A DNA stretch of 64,000 bases from Caulochytrium protostelioides (Eukaryota > Chytridiomycota > Caulochytriomycetes > Caulochytriales > Caulochytriaceae), in NCBI GenBank assembly GCA_003615045.1, contig ML014116.1:1-64000 (forward strand), read 5' to 3'. Positions 20,426-30,600 of the stretch are shown here, piece after piece (the stretch's first letter is position 1; each line of letters starts with the position of its first letter). The notes under the pieces were generated by a model. It made no database searches. It was not told the DNA's origin and worked only from the letters and a program-made list of their open reading frames with translations. Both the position numbers and the translations under genes were made by a program.

Positions 20426-23400
20426 ATGAGTTCCGCCAGCATCCTTGCGACAACGCCCACCATGGCACCGGCACCGGCATCGCCGCTGCGCCGCCCCGCC
20501 GCGGACAGCGCCACCCCTGATATCGAGAGCACGGATCCTGCCGACGCTGGCACCCGGCCGGCGCTAGGGCGTTCATCGGTGTCGTATGGCCGCCGCGGCC
20601 GCTCACTCTCGCTGTCAGGCTACCGAAGCAGCAGCCCGGGCCACCTGCGCTCACCGACGACGCCCGCGACGACGTCGCCGCTCAAGTATCAGACGTCCGT
20701 GGATGCGTCGCAAGAGGAAGCCCTCGACATCTCGCAGCACACCTTCGCCGTGACGGCGGCCGATGCCGCGGCCGCGGTGTACTTGACGGCGATGCCGACC
20801 GTGACGATGGATGTCGCCTTCGTTGCGACGACGACGACGACTACGACCCACCCTTCCGTGCGGACTGTTGAGCACGGCGAGCTGGGCGAGCCAGCGGGCC
20901 CGTGCAACGCACGATCCACGCCCAGTGTGCAGCGGCCGCGCCCCTTCTCGATGGGCCGCGAGCCGGACGTCACGCGATCGCGGCTGACGCGGTCGGGCGG
21001 TCTCATACCACGCGACAGTAACCGGACGATGTCACATCATCTGCCCTTCCATGCGAGCGGCTCGGCGTCCATGAGCTCGGCCGCCGTCATGTCGCTCGTG
21101 ATCCCCAAACCGGCCCTCGATACCCTGCCTTCGGGCCACTTTCCGGCCACGCTGACCCAAGCCTCGGAGGACATCGACTCGCTGACCGCGTGGACGCCGC
21201 CGCCCTCGGGCGCCGCCTCGCTGGCCCAGTTCGAGCCGGCCGCCGAGCACGAAAGCCACATGGATCTCGACGGCTTCCTGGCCTACGTCCACTCGCCGCA
21301 GGGCTCGCCTTCCGCCTCGCTGTCGGGGATGTCGGCTTCGGCCGCGATGTGGGCATCGGGACCCCCCGCATCGCCTTATCGGGCGTCCACGGCCACGCTC
21401 CCCGTATTGGACCCCGCGGGGGCGGATGCCGCGGCCGGAGCCGCCGGGGCCAGCAGCCCCACATCCAAGTCCCGTCTGCGCAGTATGCTCGGGCGGCCGC
21501 TCACGTCGACGTCGACGCGCAGCGTCTTGCCGACGACCAGCTTCAAGGGGATGAGCCGCCGTTTCAGCCGCTCGATGCCCGCCAACGCCTTTAGCGACGG
21601 GTCCTCGCCCCACGACAGCCAGGTCAGTGTGCCCGTGCCGGATCCGGCCTCGACCGACATCACGGAGATCCTCGACTCTGGCCTGACGTATATGTCGCTG
21701 GGGATGTGCTCGGCCACCAAGGACCTTGTGCTGGCGGACGTCCATACTTTGATCGAAGTGGGTACCGGCGAGGCTTGGGAGCACGAGATGACGCGTCTCG
21801 CAACGCGGTCGCCCTCGCAGACGCTGCGCGAGACCATGGATCGTCCGGCGCTGCACGGCCTCGAATCGCACGACGTTGATGCGTCGCGCGGCTATGTCCG
21901 TGACGACCCGGTCGGCCACGAGGATATTGGTCATCTCCTGTCAATCGGCGACGTCGCTCGGCGCCAGGCCCCGGCCGCCGCTACGGGACGCGGCTCGCGC
22001 CGCGGCCGCTCGCACTCGGTCAGCGTCGGCCAGCGCCGCTCCTCGTGGTACGATGCCAAGCGCGACATCTCGGAGCTCTGCTCGTTGACCTCCGCTACCG
22101 CGCCCGTGCTGTCCACGACGGACCGTCTCGTTGGCTCTCTCACTGACGCGTCCATGCTGTCCTCGGCCCCACCGGAAATGGCAACGGCCGCGCCATCGCC
22201 ACAACCTGCCAGAACGGCCTCCCGCGCCGTCAAGCGCCGGTCGCTGCCCACCGTCAGCCCGCTTCGAGCCCTGAAGAGCGTGTTTGCCTCACGTACGGTC
22301 TCGGTCTCAGGCTCAGTCTCAGGCTCGGTCTCGGCCTCCGATGCGATGTCAGAATCCGTGACATCGCCGTCCGCCGCCGTGGCGACATCGACCGCGGCAT
22401 CGCCTCTCGCCGCCATCGCGGCCTCTAGCGACCTCATCGCGGACGCCGATGAAGATTTCGACCACCCGCCGCACTCCCGCGTGAGCTATACGCAGCGCGC
22501 GTGCGGCGTCACCATCGCCCAGTTCGGTTCGGACCCCAACCTGCAGGCCGTCACCATGCCCGACGGCTGCAACGACATTGACGATGTGTTGGGCGGCATG
22601 TGGGCGAGCTCGGGCAACGCGCGATCAGCAAACCTCCTGCTGAAAGACGCGCTGAGTCGTCACCTGGCTGTCGACCCATCGGCGTCCCTGTACGCGGCCA
22701 CCACCACGGGCTTCGACGGCGGCGCCTCGGACAGCTTGTTCATGCATCCTGCGGGCGTCGAGGCTGCAACGATGGCTGGATCCGCCTCCCTCCTCGGCGC
22801 CAGCAGCGCCGACGGACCTGACGTCGGCGCGGCCGCCGCCTCCGTCGCATTGCCCCCTGTCCCGATCTCGATCACCCAGACCGAGTTGCGCTTGCTCAAC
22901 TGCGCTTTGTCGGACGGGAACCAGATAATGGGGGCGCCCAAGCTTGAGTCCGCCGATACCGAGGCTGCCGACCAGGCGATCGTGCTGGCAGCGATGCCGA
23001 ATGCTGTCATGCCCGTCCGCCGCCTCACCAACCTGGATATCTACAAGTTTATGAGCCTCGCCGAGCTCCATGGCCCGCCCTCCGCATCCACGTTCGCCGC
23101 CACCGGCCAGGATGCGGTACAGACTGGCGACGACGCCGCAGCGCATGCGCGTGACGGCGCCGGAACGGAGGACGGCCTGCGGACCGACAAGACGATGCCG
23201 GCCGCGCAAGCGCTCGTGCGACTAGTGAAGGCCACGCGGAGCTGGTCATACTCGATGCTGCCGCGCAGCGGCCCGGAGCGCGACGCCGCCATGCTCGGTG
23301 TCGCGGGCGCCACCCGCTCCGACGCTCGGCCATCCTATCGGCACGGTTCGGCCGATGTCGCCGTCGGCAACACGGGGGCCCGGGCGGCGGCGGCCCCGCG

Positions 23401-23587
23401 GCGACCGGCGGCCGGCACCCGGATCTGTGTCGGTATGCGCCCCGCGCTAGCCCCGGCGCAGCGGTGTCGCCCGCTCAGCAGCGGCGGCGTCAGCGCCCAC
23501 ACTGGCAACGACGCGGTGATGACGATGCCGGCGGTGGCGCTGGACCATGGGCCGCTGACACCGATCTCGACGACGCCGGCCAGCTAG
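20426..23587 (+). CDS. Large Ser/Ala/Thr-rich protein of unknown function
   Basis: 1053 residues from a clear ATG. No family is recognised. It is mostly disordered in character. There are basic-serine segments ('RGRSLSLSGYRSSSP', 'MSRRFSRSMPANAF', 'GRGSRRGRSHSVSVGQRRSS') that look like kinase target sites. A (SG)SV repeat lies near 625-640, and short more ordered-looking stretches near 440-470 ('LGMCSATKDLVLADVHTLIEV') and 812-860 ('ITQTELRLLNCALSDG', 'NLDIYKFMSLAELHG'). There are no membrane segments. The uninterrupted length and consistently GC-rich third positions support real coding. It could be a regulatory or cortical phosphoprotein, but nothing shows that. Confidence 0.6.
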   Translation: MSSASILATTPTMAPAPASPLRRPAADSATPDIESTDPADAGTRPALGRSSVSYGRRGRSLSLSGYRSSSPGHLRSPTTPATTSPLKYQTSVDASQEEALDISQHTFAVTAADAAAAVYLTAMPTVTMDVAFVATTTTTTTHPSVRTVEHGELGEPAGPCNARSTPSVQRPRPFSMGREPDVTRSRLTRSGGLIPRDSNRTMSHHLPFHASGSASMSSAAVMSLVIPKPALDTLPSGHFPATLTQASEDIDSLTAWTPPPSGAASLAQFEPAAEHESHMDLDGFLAYVHSPQGSPSASLSGMSASAAMWASGPPASPYRASTATLPVLDPAGADAAAGAAGASSPTSKSRLRSMLGRPLTSTSTRSVLPTTSFKGMSRRFSRSMPANAFSDGSSPHDSQVSVPVPDPASTDITEILDSGLTYMSLGMCSATKDLVLADVHTLIEVGTGEAWEHEMTRLATRSPSQTLRETMDRPALHGLESHDVDASRGYVRDDPVGHEDIGHLLSIGDVARRQAPAAATGRGSRRGRSHSVSVGQRRSSWYDAKRDISELCSLTSATAPVLSTTDRLVGSLTDASMLSSAPPEMATAAPSPQPARTASRAVKRRSLPTVSPLRALKSVFASRTVSVSGSVSGSVSASDAMSESVTSPSAAVATSTAASPLAAIAASSDLIADADEDFDHPPHSRVSYTQRACGVTIAQFGSDPNLQAVTMPDGCNDIDDVLGGMWASSGNARSANLLLKDALSRHLAVDPSASLYAATTTGFDGGASDSLFMHPAGVEAATMAGSASLLGASSADGPDVGAAAASVALPPVPISITQTELRLLNCALSDGNQIMGAPKLESADTEAADQAIVLAAMPNAVMPVRRLTNLDIYKFMSLAELHGPPSASTFAATGQDAVQTGDDAAAHARDGAGTEDGLRTDKTMPAAQALVRLVKATRSWSYSMLPRSGPERDAAMLGVAGATRSDARPSYRHGSADVAVGNTGARAAAAPRRPAAGTRICVGMRPALAPAQRCRPLSSGGVSAHTGNDAVMTMPAVALDHGPLTPISTTPAS

Positions 23588-23869
23588 AATAAGCTCTGGA
23601 CGTGTGCCCCATGAAGCTTTGATCACAAGCTCACATGTAGTCTACACCGATCATCCGTGGATTGGGTATTGCGAGGTACGGAGTTGGATGATAGGCGCCA
23701 CCATGGACTACGGATATGGAGAACGAGTTACGTACGTGCCGGGGATCCGTCGGACGATCTAGGCGATGGCTTGTCGCTCCATTCGAGAAAGGCGTTTTTT
23801 TTTTTTTTCTAAAATTAAATCACGGCCTCCCCCGAAAAAGCAACCTCTATAAGTATTGCATCATCGGGA
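23588..23869. other. Intergenic spacer before Fanzor copy 2
   Basis: AT-richer than the upstream gene, with a T-run near 23797-23809. It probably contains the 3' end of the preceding transcript. No gene is seen. Confidence 0.4.
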
Positions 23870-24650
23870 ACGGCCCGGGCCGTGCACCACCACTTCCTGG
23901 AGGTGTGGCTCGCCACGTATGAGCCGCTGTGGGCCGAGTTCCTGAAGCCGTGCTAGGCATGCCAGCGCCTGCGGTTGTACAGTGGCAATCAGCGCGTATT
24001 TGCCAAATTCATGAACCGCGTCGCCGACGGGGCAGCCACGGAGAAGCAGCCCGTCGTCGCTGAAGTGGTGATCGCTTCTGGCGCAGCCAAGTTTGCCCCC
24101 GGCGGCCAGGGCGAGATCTCGGTTCCAACCGCTCGCGCGTACCAGGCGTGCGCCCAGCGGTTCCGCACCATCCGGGTCGACGAGTTCCGGACGACCCCGG
24201 TGCATGTTGAGACGAATGAGATCCTGACCAAGGTGCAAATCCGGGAACCTACGGTCATGCCGATCTATCGCGTCGTGCCGATCTATCGCGGGTCCAGGGC
24301 GGGCACCCACTCGACCGTACCAACGCCCGTCGACCGGGTCCGCACGACCCGGGTGTATGCCCAGACGAATGTGGTCCTGGCAACGACGGTGCAAGGGGAC
24401 TGTGGTCCGGGGTTTGCTGTGGTGTGAGGCCACCAGCGGCCAGTTCGTGAACCGCGATCTCAATGTCGCGTTAAACGTTTGACGTGGCCTGGCCTTACCC
24501 GTCAGACCGGAAGCGCTGTGCCGCAACCCCGAGCAAGCCCCCTGTGGCCCGTGGTCGGCAAGTTCATCCGACGATGAACTGGATGCGGACTGCCTCGGTG
24601 GGGGACCCCTTGGGGGCACCATGTTCGTGTTAGATAAGGATGGGCCTGTT
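23870..24650 (+). mobile_element. Decayed Fanzor (TnpB-like nuclease) element, copy 2 (best preserved)
   Basis: One frame runs from about 23880 to 24427 with a single TAG at 23954. It reads 'FLEVWLATYEPLWAEFLKP', stop, then 'RLRLYSGNQRVFAKFMNRV', 'GAAKFAPGGQGEISVPTARAY' and VDEFRTT: the order seen in Fanzor proteins through RuvC-I and RuvC-II. A frameshift between about 24391 and 24405 leads to 'RGLLWCEATSGQFVNRDLN', the RuvC-III block with its catalytic RD, which ends in a stop at 24479. Zinc-finger cysteines after the TT pair are replaced (His, Thr). A second related copy of the DEFRTT region follows at about 24334 (VDRVRTT). The 3' hairpin is intact. The N-terminal half is absent, so this is a pseudogene-like relic. 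Fanzors are RNA-guided endonucleases of eukaryotic transposons. Confidence 0.78.
24597..24620 (+). repeat. Conserved structured 3' end of Fanzor copy 2
   Basis: The same GGTG...CACC block as at 907, with one substitution in 24 bases. Similarity to copies 1 and 3 resumes a little downstream (GGATGGGCCT at 24638-24647). It is a candidate guide-RNA scaffold or element end. Confidence 0.62.
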
Positions 24651-24981
24651 TTTCATATTCTCTTATTCTGAGGACTCAATGTCCATGATCCTGGCGACTT
24701 TGGAATCGTTGAAACCATGTCACTTGCCTGCCCATTAAAGCGGGCATTGCATTAGGATTGTTGCACCCAATGGCGTCAGCTGTAAAATGAGCTAGCGACG
24801 ATTCGCCGACGATTCGCCTCATTCAGAAGCCGATGGAAACAGCACGACATGACATTGTCAGGCCACCGGCGGCGGCAGACATCTGTAGACTAAAGTGGAA
24901 GTGAACGGATAAGCAAACAATCAAAACGCTAGGGTCTTTGCTGGCTTTCGGGTAGGGATGGATTCCATCATTGACATTTGG

Positions 24982-25320
24982 TCATTCATTTTTCCTGTGT
25001 GTCGATTCGGGGAAGCTAGGAAGGGGCGTTATCCCATAGTGTCGAAGGAATAGCAGATCATTCTGTAGCGTTTTCATCCAGCCGTACATGATCCGAGCAT
25101 ACTCATTGAGTACTGTTTGAGCTTCGGTTGCAATTGTCGGAAGTACGGCTGTTGGCTGTTGCTCGTCGGGCGGTGCGTTACGGTATCGCTCTCCGAAGTA
25201 TACGGCATGCACCTCGCCCCGCCCACCTTTTAATATGTCGTGCGCACGTCTCCGTAAGTCATGATCGGCTTCTATAAGCAAGCATTGGTTGGCCACAAAC
25301 ACGTCTATTTCAAGTGCCAC
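24982..25320 (-). pseudogene. Coding-like fragment of unknown family
   Basis: An open frame of about 112 residues with no ATG near its 5' end. It reads like a folded protein: 'IEADHDLRRRAHDILKGG', 'VHAVYFGERYRNAPPDE', 'EYARIMYGWMKTLQNDLLFL'. Immediately upstream, in another frame, an ATG at about 25377 preceded by TATATAATA opens 'MQCGNLADHLLLVLQQT', which would join it after a one-base shift. That pattern suggests a frameshifted gene or a gene fragment. Composition is clearly less GC-rich than that of the neighbouring genes. It lies about 330 bases past the end of Fanzor copy 2. No family is recognised; a missed exon is an alternative. Confidence 0.35.
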
Positions 25321-25773
25321 GGCACGGTTTGTTGGAGCACAAGAAGCAAATGATCAGCAAGATTTCCGCACTGCATGCGCTATTATATACCCTGATGCAA
25401 TGCGGAGATCTTTTGCCTAAGCATCAAAAAGGCGATGTTCACGATGGCGGCGTGGAGCGACCGCCTGACACCCCTGGGACGGAGGTGGAGAGAAGGCACC
25501 CGAGGCGGCATGTCTGCGTGCCTTGGCCGATGTGTCGCTGGGCCCGCGGCGCAGGCCCCGGCAACCCTCTGCCGGCGAGGATCATCTCGTGCAGCTTGAT
25601 CGCGCGCGATCGAACTGGGACGCGGGCACGGAGACCGACGGGGACCCGAGGAGGCGCAAGGCGTGGCATGGCACGGCACGGTACGAGACTTCCCAGGCAA
25701 GCCCAGGCCCAGCAGCTGCCGCATGCATCACCTGTCCGGGGGCCCACCCTGGCCATGGCCATGCCTGGACGCG

Positions 25774-25799
25774 GCGCGACGCGACGCGACGCGACGCGA
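25774..25799. repeat. (GCGAC)5 pentanucleotide repeat
   Basis: Five GCGAC units in noncoding DNA, preceded by a degenerate unit. Confidence 0.85.
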
Positions 25800-26017
25800 T
25801 ACGCTGCTCCGGCGACGCTGCCAGATCCGTGCGCGATGACGGCCGCGCTCGCATCGACGCGTCCACGTGCAAGCTCAAGCAAGCGGACGCCGCTCCCCCT
25901 TTCCCCCTTCCTCCCGAACGCCGCGCTCCACCGTTTTCCTCACTGCTGCCGATGCGTGACCCGACCGCGTCGCCAGGGGGGGCCCGGGGGCATCGCTGGC
26001 CCTTGACACGCGGGAGG

Positions 26018-26075
26018 CGCACGGCACGGCACGGCATGGCATGGCATGGCCTGGCATGGCATGGCCTGGCATGGT
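26018..26075. repeat. (GGCAC/GGCAT)n pentanucleotide array
   Basis: About eleven 5-base units, first GGCAC then GGCAT with GGCCT variants. A shorter relative lies near 25661-25683. It is noncoding. Confidence 0.85.
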
Positions 26076-27667
26076 ACACCGAGTCGACGGGATGCTTGGG
26101 GGGCGACACCCACGTCGGGTGGGCTGGGCTGGACGCGAAACGATGGAATGCACGGCGAGGTGCTGCGATGCACGGGCGGATGAGGACAGTCCGAGATCTC
26201 GGACACGGGTGCCATCGCGCGCGCCATCCGCTGGGTCCACCTCACGCCACTGGCGCACCGCAGCAAGTCGCCCATCACGCCGTACCGAGTCGTTGGGTGC
26301 ACGCACCGTCGTCCGTCGTCCGTCGTCCATCGTCCACCGCCCATCGTCATCGAGCCGCTGCTCGCTTCGAGCAACCACGGCAGGAAGCGGTGGCCACCCC
26401 GGGGACCGCTAGCGGAGGACGATCGGTCGATGGTTGCGCGTGGCGCACAAAGACATCTGGCGAGGCCATCGCGTTTCTGCGGCGTGGCAAGACCCTTAAT
26501 GCCGGGTCTCGTGCTGGTCAATGATCGATGGCCCCTGTTCACGCTGGCTCGCGATGCTTCCGGCTCGCTCGACCATGCCGTCCCCCAACCGCAATCCCCC
26601 TTTCCCCCCACCACGTCCCTCCTTCGCCCCCTCCCCGCTCACATCCTTAGCTGTTCTTCACGGCGGCCTATACCCGCCGAACGACGACGTGATCACTCCC
26701 TGCGCTGGGTGCCCTGGGATCGACCCGCCGATTCGAAAGGCGCCGGGTTGCTCTGGTTTCAACCCACCGAACGACGCGTCTGAGATCAGGCCGACGCTGC
26801 CGGCGCCACGGCGACGGCCACAACCGCCTATCAAGCATCGCGCATCTCGCACCGAGCATCACGCATTGAGCATCATCGATCGCGCATCGTTGACCGAGCG
26901 CGATCGCTGCAGGGTGGGTCGACCGCAACGCAGGGCCACCACGGGGGTTCTGCCTGCAGTAGACGATCTGCGGATTAGGGCGATCGTGGCGATCCCCTCG
27001 CGGCGGGTTATCATCACGAGTATGAGAGCGAGAGCAAGCAGTTTATCTGACCTCGGCGCCGCCTGCTCTGCGATTAGCGAGAAATGCTCAAACCATTTCA
27101 TCCTCCATTCGATTCAACTTATCCGCTTGTTTGTGTTTGTCGTGACTGCCGTTGCTGCTGTTGCTGACCGCCGTCCATCTCGTTCAATGAGGGTTTAGAC
27201 TGTCGCATTGCTTTCGTTCATTCTTCTGCATATCATTGACCCATCCGTGACCGGATCAACCACCCTTTTTTGCATCAAGAAATCACCGCTCTTTCCATTC
27301 TTCGGTCGCATCTATCAGCCCTCTGAAGCAACTATTACCTATTTTGATTCTCCGACTGCGTGGCCCTAACGCCGCGTCACATATAGCGGTCTGACCCATC
27401 CTTTCTGATACCCATGCGGCGTTCCACCAACAGCCGCCATCCGACGGTCTGAACGCGCACTCTTTGCTTCCCTGGCCTGTTAGTATACGCGCTGGTTCGC
27501 GATCCTGGCTCGCCTGCGCCTGCTGGACTGCTGATCCCGCCTTTTGTTTTTTTTATTACTCTGCTTCGTTCGGCCTCCCGGACGGTGACTGCGCCACGCG
27601 TTGGCCTTGTCTCGCTTCTTCAAATTCGACGGTCCCGTCGGCTTTCCCGACGTCAAGCACCAGCAGC

Positions 27668-30600
27668 ATGCTCTCCCGGCTCAACACAATTGGCCACGGC
27701 TCAGGCGGCACGGGCAGCGTCATGAGCGGCGCGTCGTCGCCGCACGGCGCCCCGAGCCCACATCCGCTGACGCCCGCAGGCGTGCATGACCCGGCCGCGG
27801 TCGCGATGCCGGTGTCGACCCCCGGCGCCGGATCGGGTGCCACGAATGGCGCGATGGATCCACGGTATCCCGCCCTCAGCAAGATGATGATGATGATGCC
27901 GCCGCCGCCAAGCCATGCCCATCTGATGAGCGGCCATAGCGGCGCGTTGACCCCGACAGGCGGCGTCGTGCTGACGCCTGGCGGCAAAGCCCATCACCAT
28001 GCCGGCTACGAGCCGGGCATCGCCACGGTCGGCACGCCGGGCCCCGGCGAGGACGTCACGACGATCTTTGTGATCGGCTTTCCCGACGATATCACCGAGC
28101 GGGAGTTCCAGAATATGTTCACGTTCGCGCCAGGCTTCGAAGCCGCAATTCTCAAAATCCCCTCTGCTGCGACCAACCATATGTCGTACGCGCAGAGCGG
28201 ATGGAACTCGGCCGCGACGCCATCGAGCGTGGCGGCCGGCGACGCCTCCGTGGGCAACGACGAGGGGGCTTCCGGCAGCGGTGCCGGCGGCAGCGGCCTG
28301 ACAACCCACCCAACCGTCTCGACGCCGGGCGGGAGTGCTCATACGCATGGCGCCAAGCGCCAGATCATCGGTTTTGCGAAATTTCGGAACCGCATCCTGG
28401 CCCTCGAGGCCCGCGACGTGCTTAACGGTCGCCGCCTCGATCCCGACCGCGCCTGCACCCTCAAAGCCGATATGGCCAAGAAGAACTTGCATCCGAAGCG
28501 CCATACTAACATGAACAGCAGCCATAACGCGTTGAACAGCAGCATAAGCGGCCCCCATCTGGGCAGTATGACCCAGCTTAATGCCCACGCGACCTCGGCC
28601 AGCCATCATTCGGGCCACTTAGGCAACAATGGCACTCACCGGAGCAACGCGGGCGTCGGCGTCACAGTTGGGGCCCACACACTCGCGAGTGGCCTGCCGT
28701 CCAGCGGCACGCCGACCTTGCCTGGCATGCTTGCGGCATCTGCGACCGCTTCGGCGATGGACGCGGCCACCAGTATGAACGCCAGCGCGATCTGGCATCG
28801 TGTGGCCAACGTCAACATGAGCGTAAACCATATCGCGCCAGACCTTCCTACTTTGCAGCATCCTATGAACCCCGCCGGCCATTCTCCGGCTCCAGGTCAC
28901 GCGCATCCCGCATCGCGCATGGGCAATAGCGCGCACACCTTGCATTCCCATCATTCCCATCATTCCCATCATCCGCATCATCCGCATCCTGCCTTGCAAG
29001 CGCATCATGGGCATCATCCAGCCCAAGTAGAACCCAGCTCGAGCCCGAGCGCAACCCACGGCACCGCGAGCGCCGACGACATGACCGCCTCCATTACGTC
29101 CCTGCTCGGCGGCATGACCTTCTCGGCCACCCAGTCGCCGTGCCAAAGCCCCGTGAGCGGCGTGGCTAACCAGGCATCGAGCCAGCGCAATGTCTCGGCG
29201 TCCCAGGCGGCCCAGGCCGCGCTCCCGACCCCGACATCCACGCTGCCCGCGCCCCGCGGACTGGCCGAGCTGAATGCCGCCGCAGCGTCGCCGGCCGCGC
29301 CCCTGGTGGCCCCGTGGTGGAGTGTCATGCAGGAGACCCCGGCGATACGCCACGCGCCCGTCGCTGGCGACGCATCGTCGCTCTCCGGCTTGGGCTCCGG
29401 GCTCGGCAACGGCCATCCGCCGCCGCATGTCGTCGACGCAGAGAGCGCCTTCGCGTCCCATCGCGGCCAACGTGCGGCGGTGGGGAGCGCCAAATCCGTC
29501 CGCGACGAGGCGGCGCTTGATAAAGACCACAGCCTGCCCGCGTCCTCGGGCGCCCCCATCCCACAACTTTATGACAGTCCCTCGAGCATCGCACTGCTGC
29601 CGGCTACGGCGACGGCGGCCGAAGCCGCGTTCGCGTCCTCCAACGCCGGCTTTTCCGCGTCGCTCAGCGACCGACGCGCGACGGCCAAGGACGCTAAAGA
29701 TTACTTTGGCATCAACCACCACGCCGCCTCGCCAGACGACGACGTCGACGACGGTAGGAGTGTGATCGCACATACCAGCGAGGCCGGCACGGAGAGGGAT
29801 TTACCGTCTGCTTCTGCCGGGGCGACGACGGGTACGGCGGCGGCGAAGACAATGACGGTAGCAGCGGATCCCCTGCGCTCGAGTCTAGAGTCGCCTTTAG
29901 TACGCAGTGCCGTTTCTCTGGCACCATCTCCGGCGCTGGCGCCGGCATCGGCCGTGGGGTCGGTGCCGGACCGTCTGCTCGGTCTGCGGACGGCGCCGCC
30001 GGCGCCGCCGGATCTCACAACACCGGTGGAAAGTTTACTGTCGCCCAGCCTGCGGTTTGGCGGTCCGATTCGCGCCCACCCAGCGGGACGGGGCTCCATC
30101 GCCGGCGCCGGCTCTCGGTTGGGCGCCATGAGCGCTCGGACGGCCGAGTTGTTTGATCTGCCTGTCGAGGCGCCTTTGCCTGTCGAGGCGCCGGCGGCCG
30201 AAGCGCCGTCGCCCACGGTGCATGAGACGTCGCCGGTTTCGGTGCCGGTAGCCGATGGCGCCGGCCGCGGCACGCGCCGTCGCTCGGACCCGGTCGCCGA
30301 CCTGACGCCTGTGGGATCCGCGTCGTCAGCGATCCCGATGTCAAGCTTCGCGCATGCGATGCCGTCGTCTGCATCGTCATCGCTTCCCACGCACGGGATC
30401 GGCCTCCCCACGGCGTCGCCAGCGCATGCGTCGTCGTCAAGCGCCCTCGCTGCGGGCAGCGTGGACCACGGCTGCGGATTCAGCGGTGGTTTCTTTGAGA
30501 CCAGCCGTCTTATTCGCTCGGTGGCGGGGTCGGAAGAGGCCGCGTCCGGCACGTTGACCTCGGCGACACCGGTCTGCTCTGCCGAAACCGCGGATCATGA

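Larger units (their letters stand above)
25321..27667. other. Gene-poor region upstream of WHI3
   Basis: No recognisable gene in 2.3 kb. It is unusually rich in 5-base tandem motifs (GCGAC at 25774-25799, GGCAT/GGCAC at 26018-26075) and in GCATC-like words near 26826-26900. The last 400 bases are AT-richer and pyrimidine-rich and may hold the WHI3 promoter and leader. The WHI3 frame stays open from 27464, but without an ATG before 27668. Confidence 0.45.

Noticed and set aside
21032-21934. 300-codon minus-strand frame inside the gene at 20426
   Set aside because: Arg/Gly/His-rich antisense frame in GC-rich coding DNA, with no motif.
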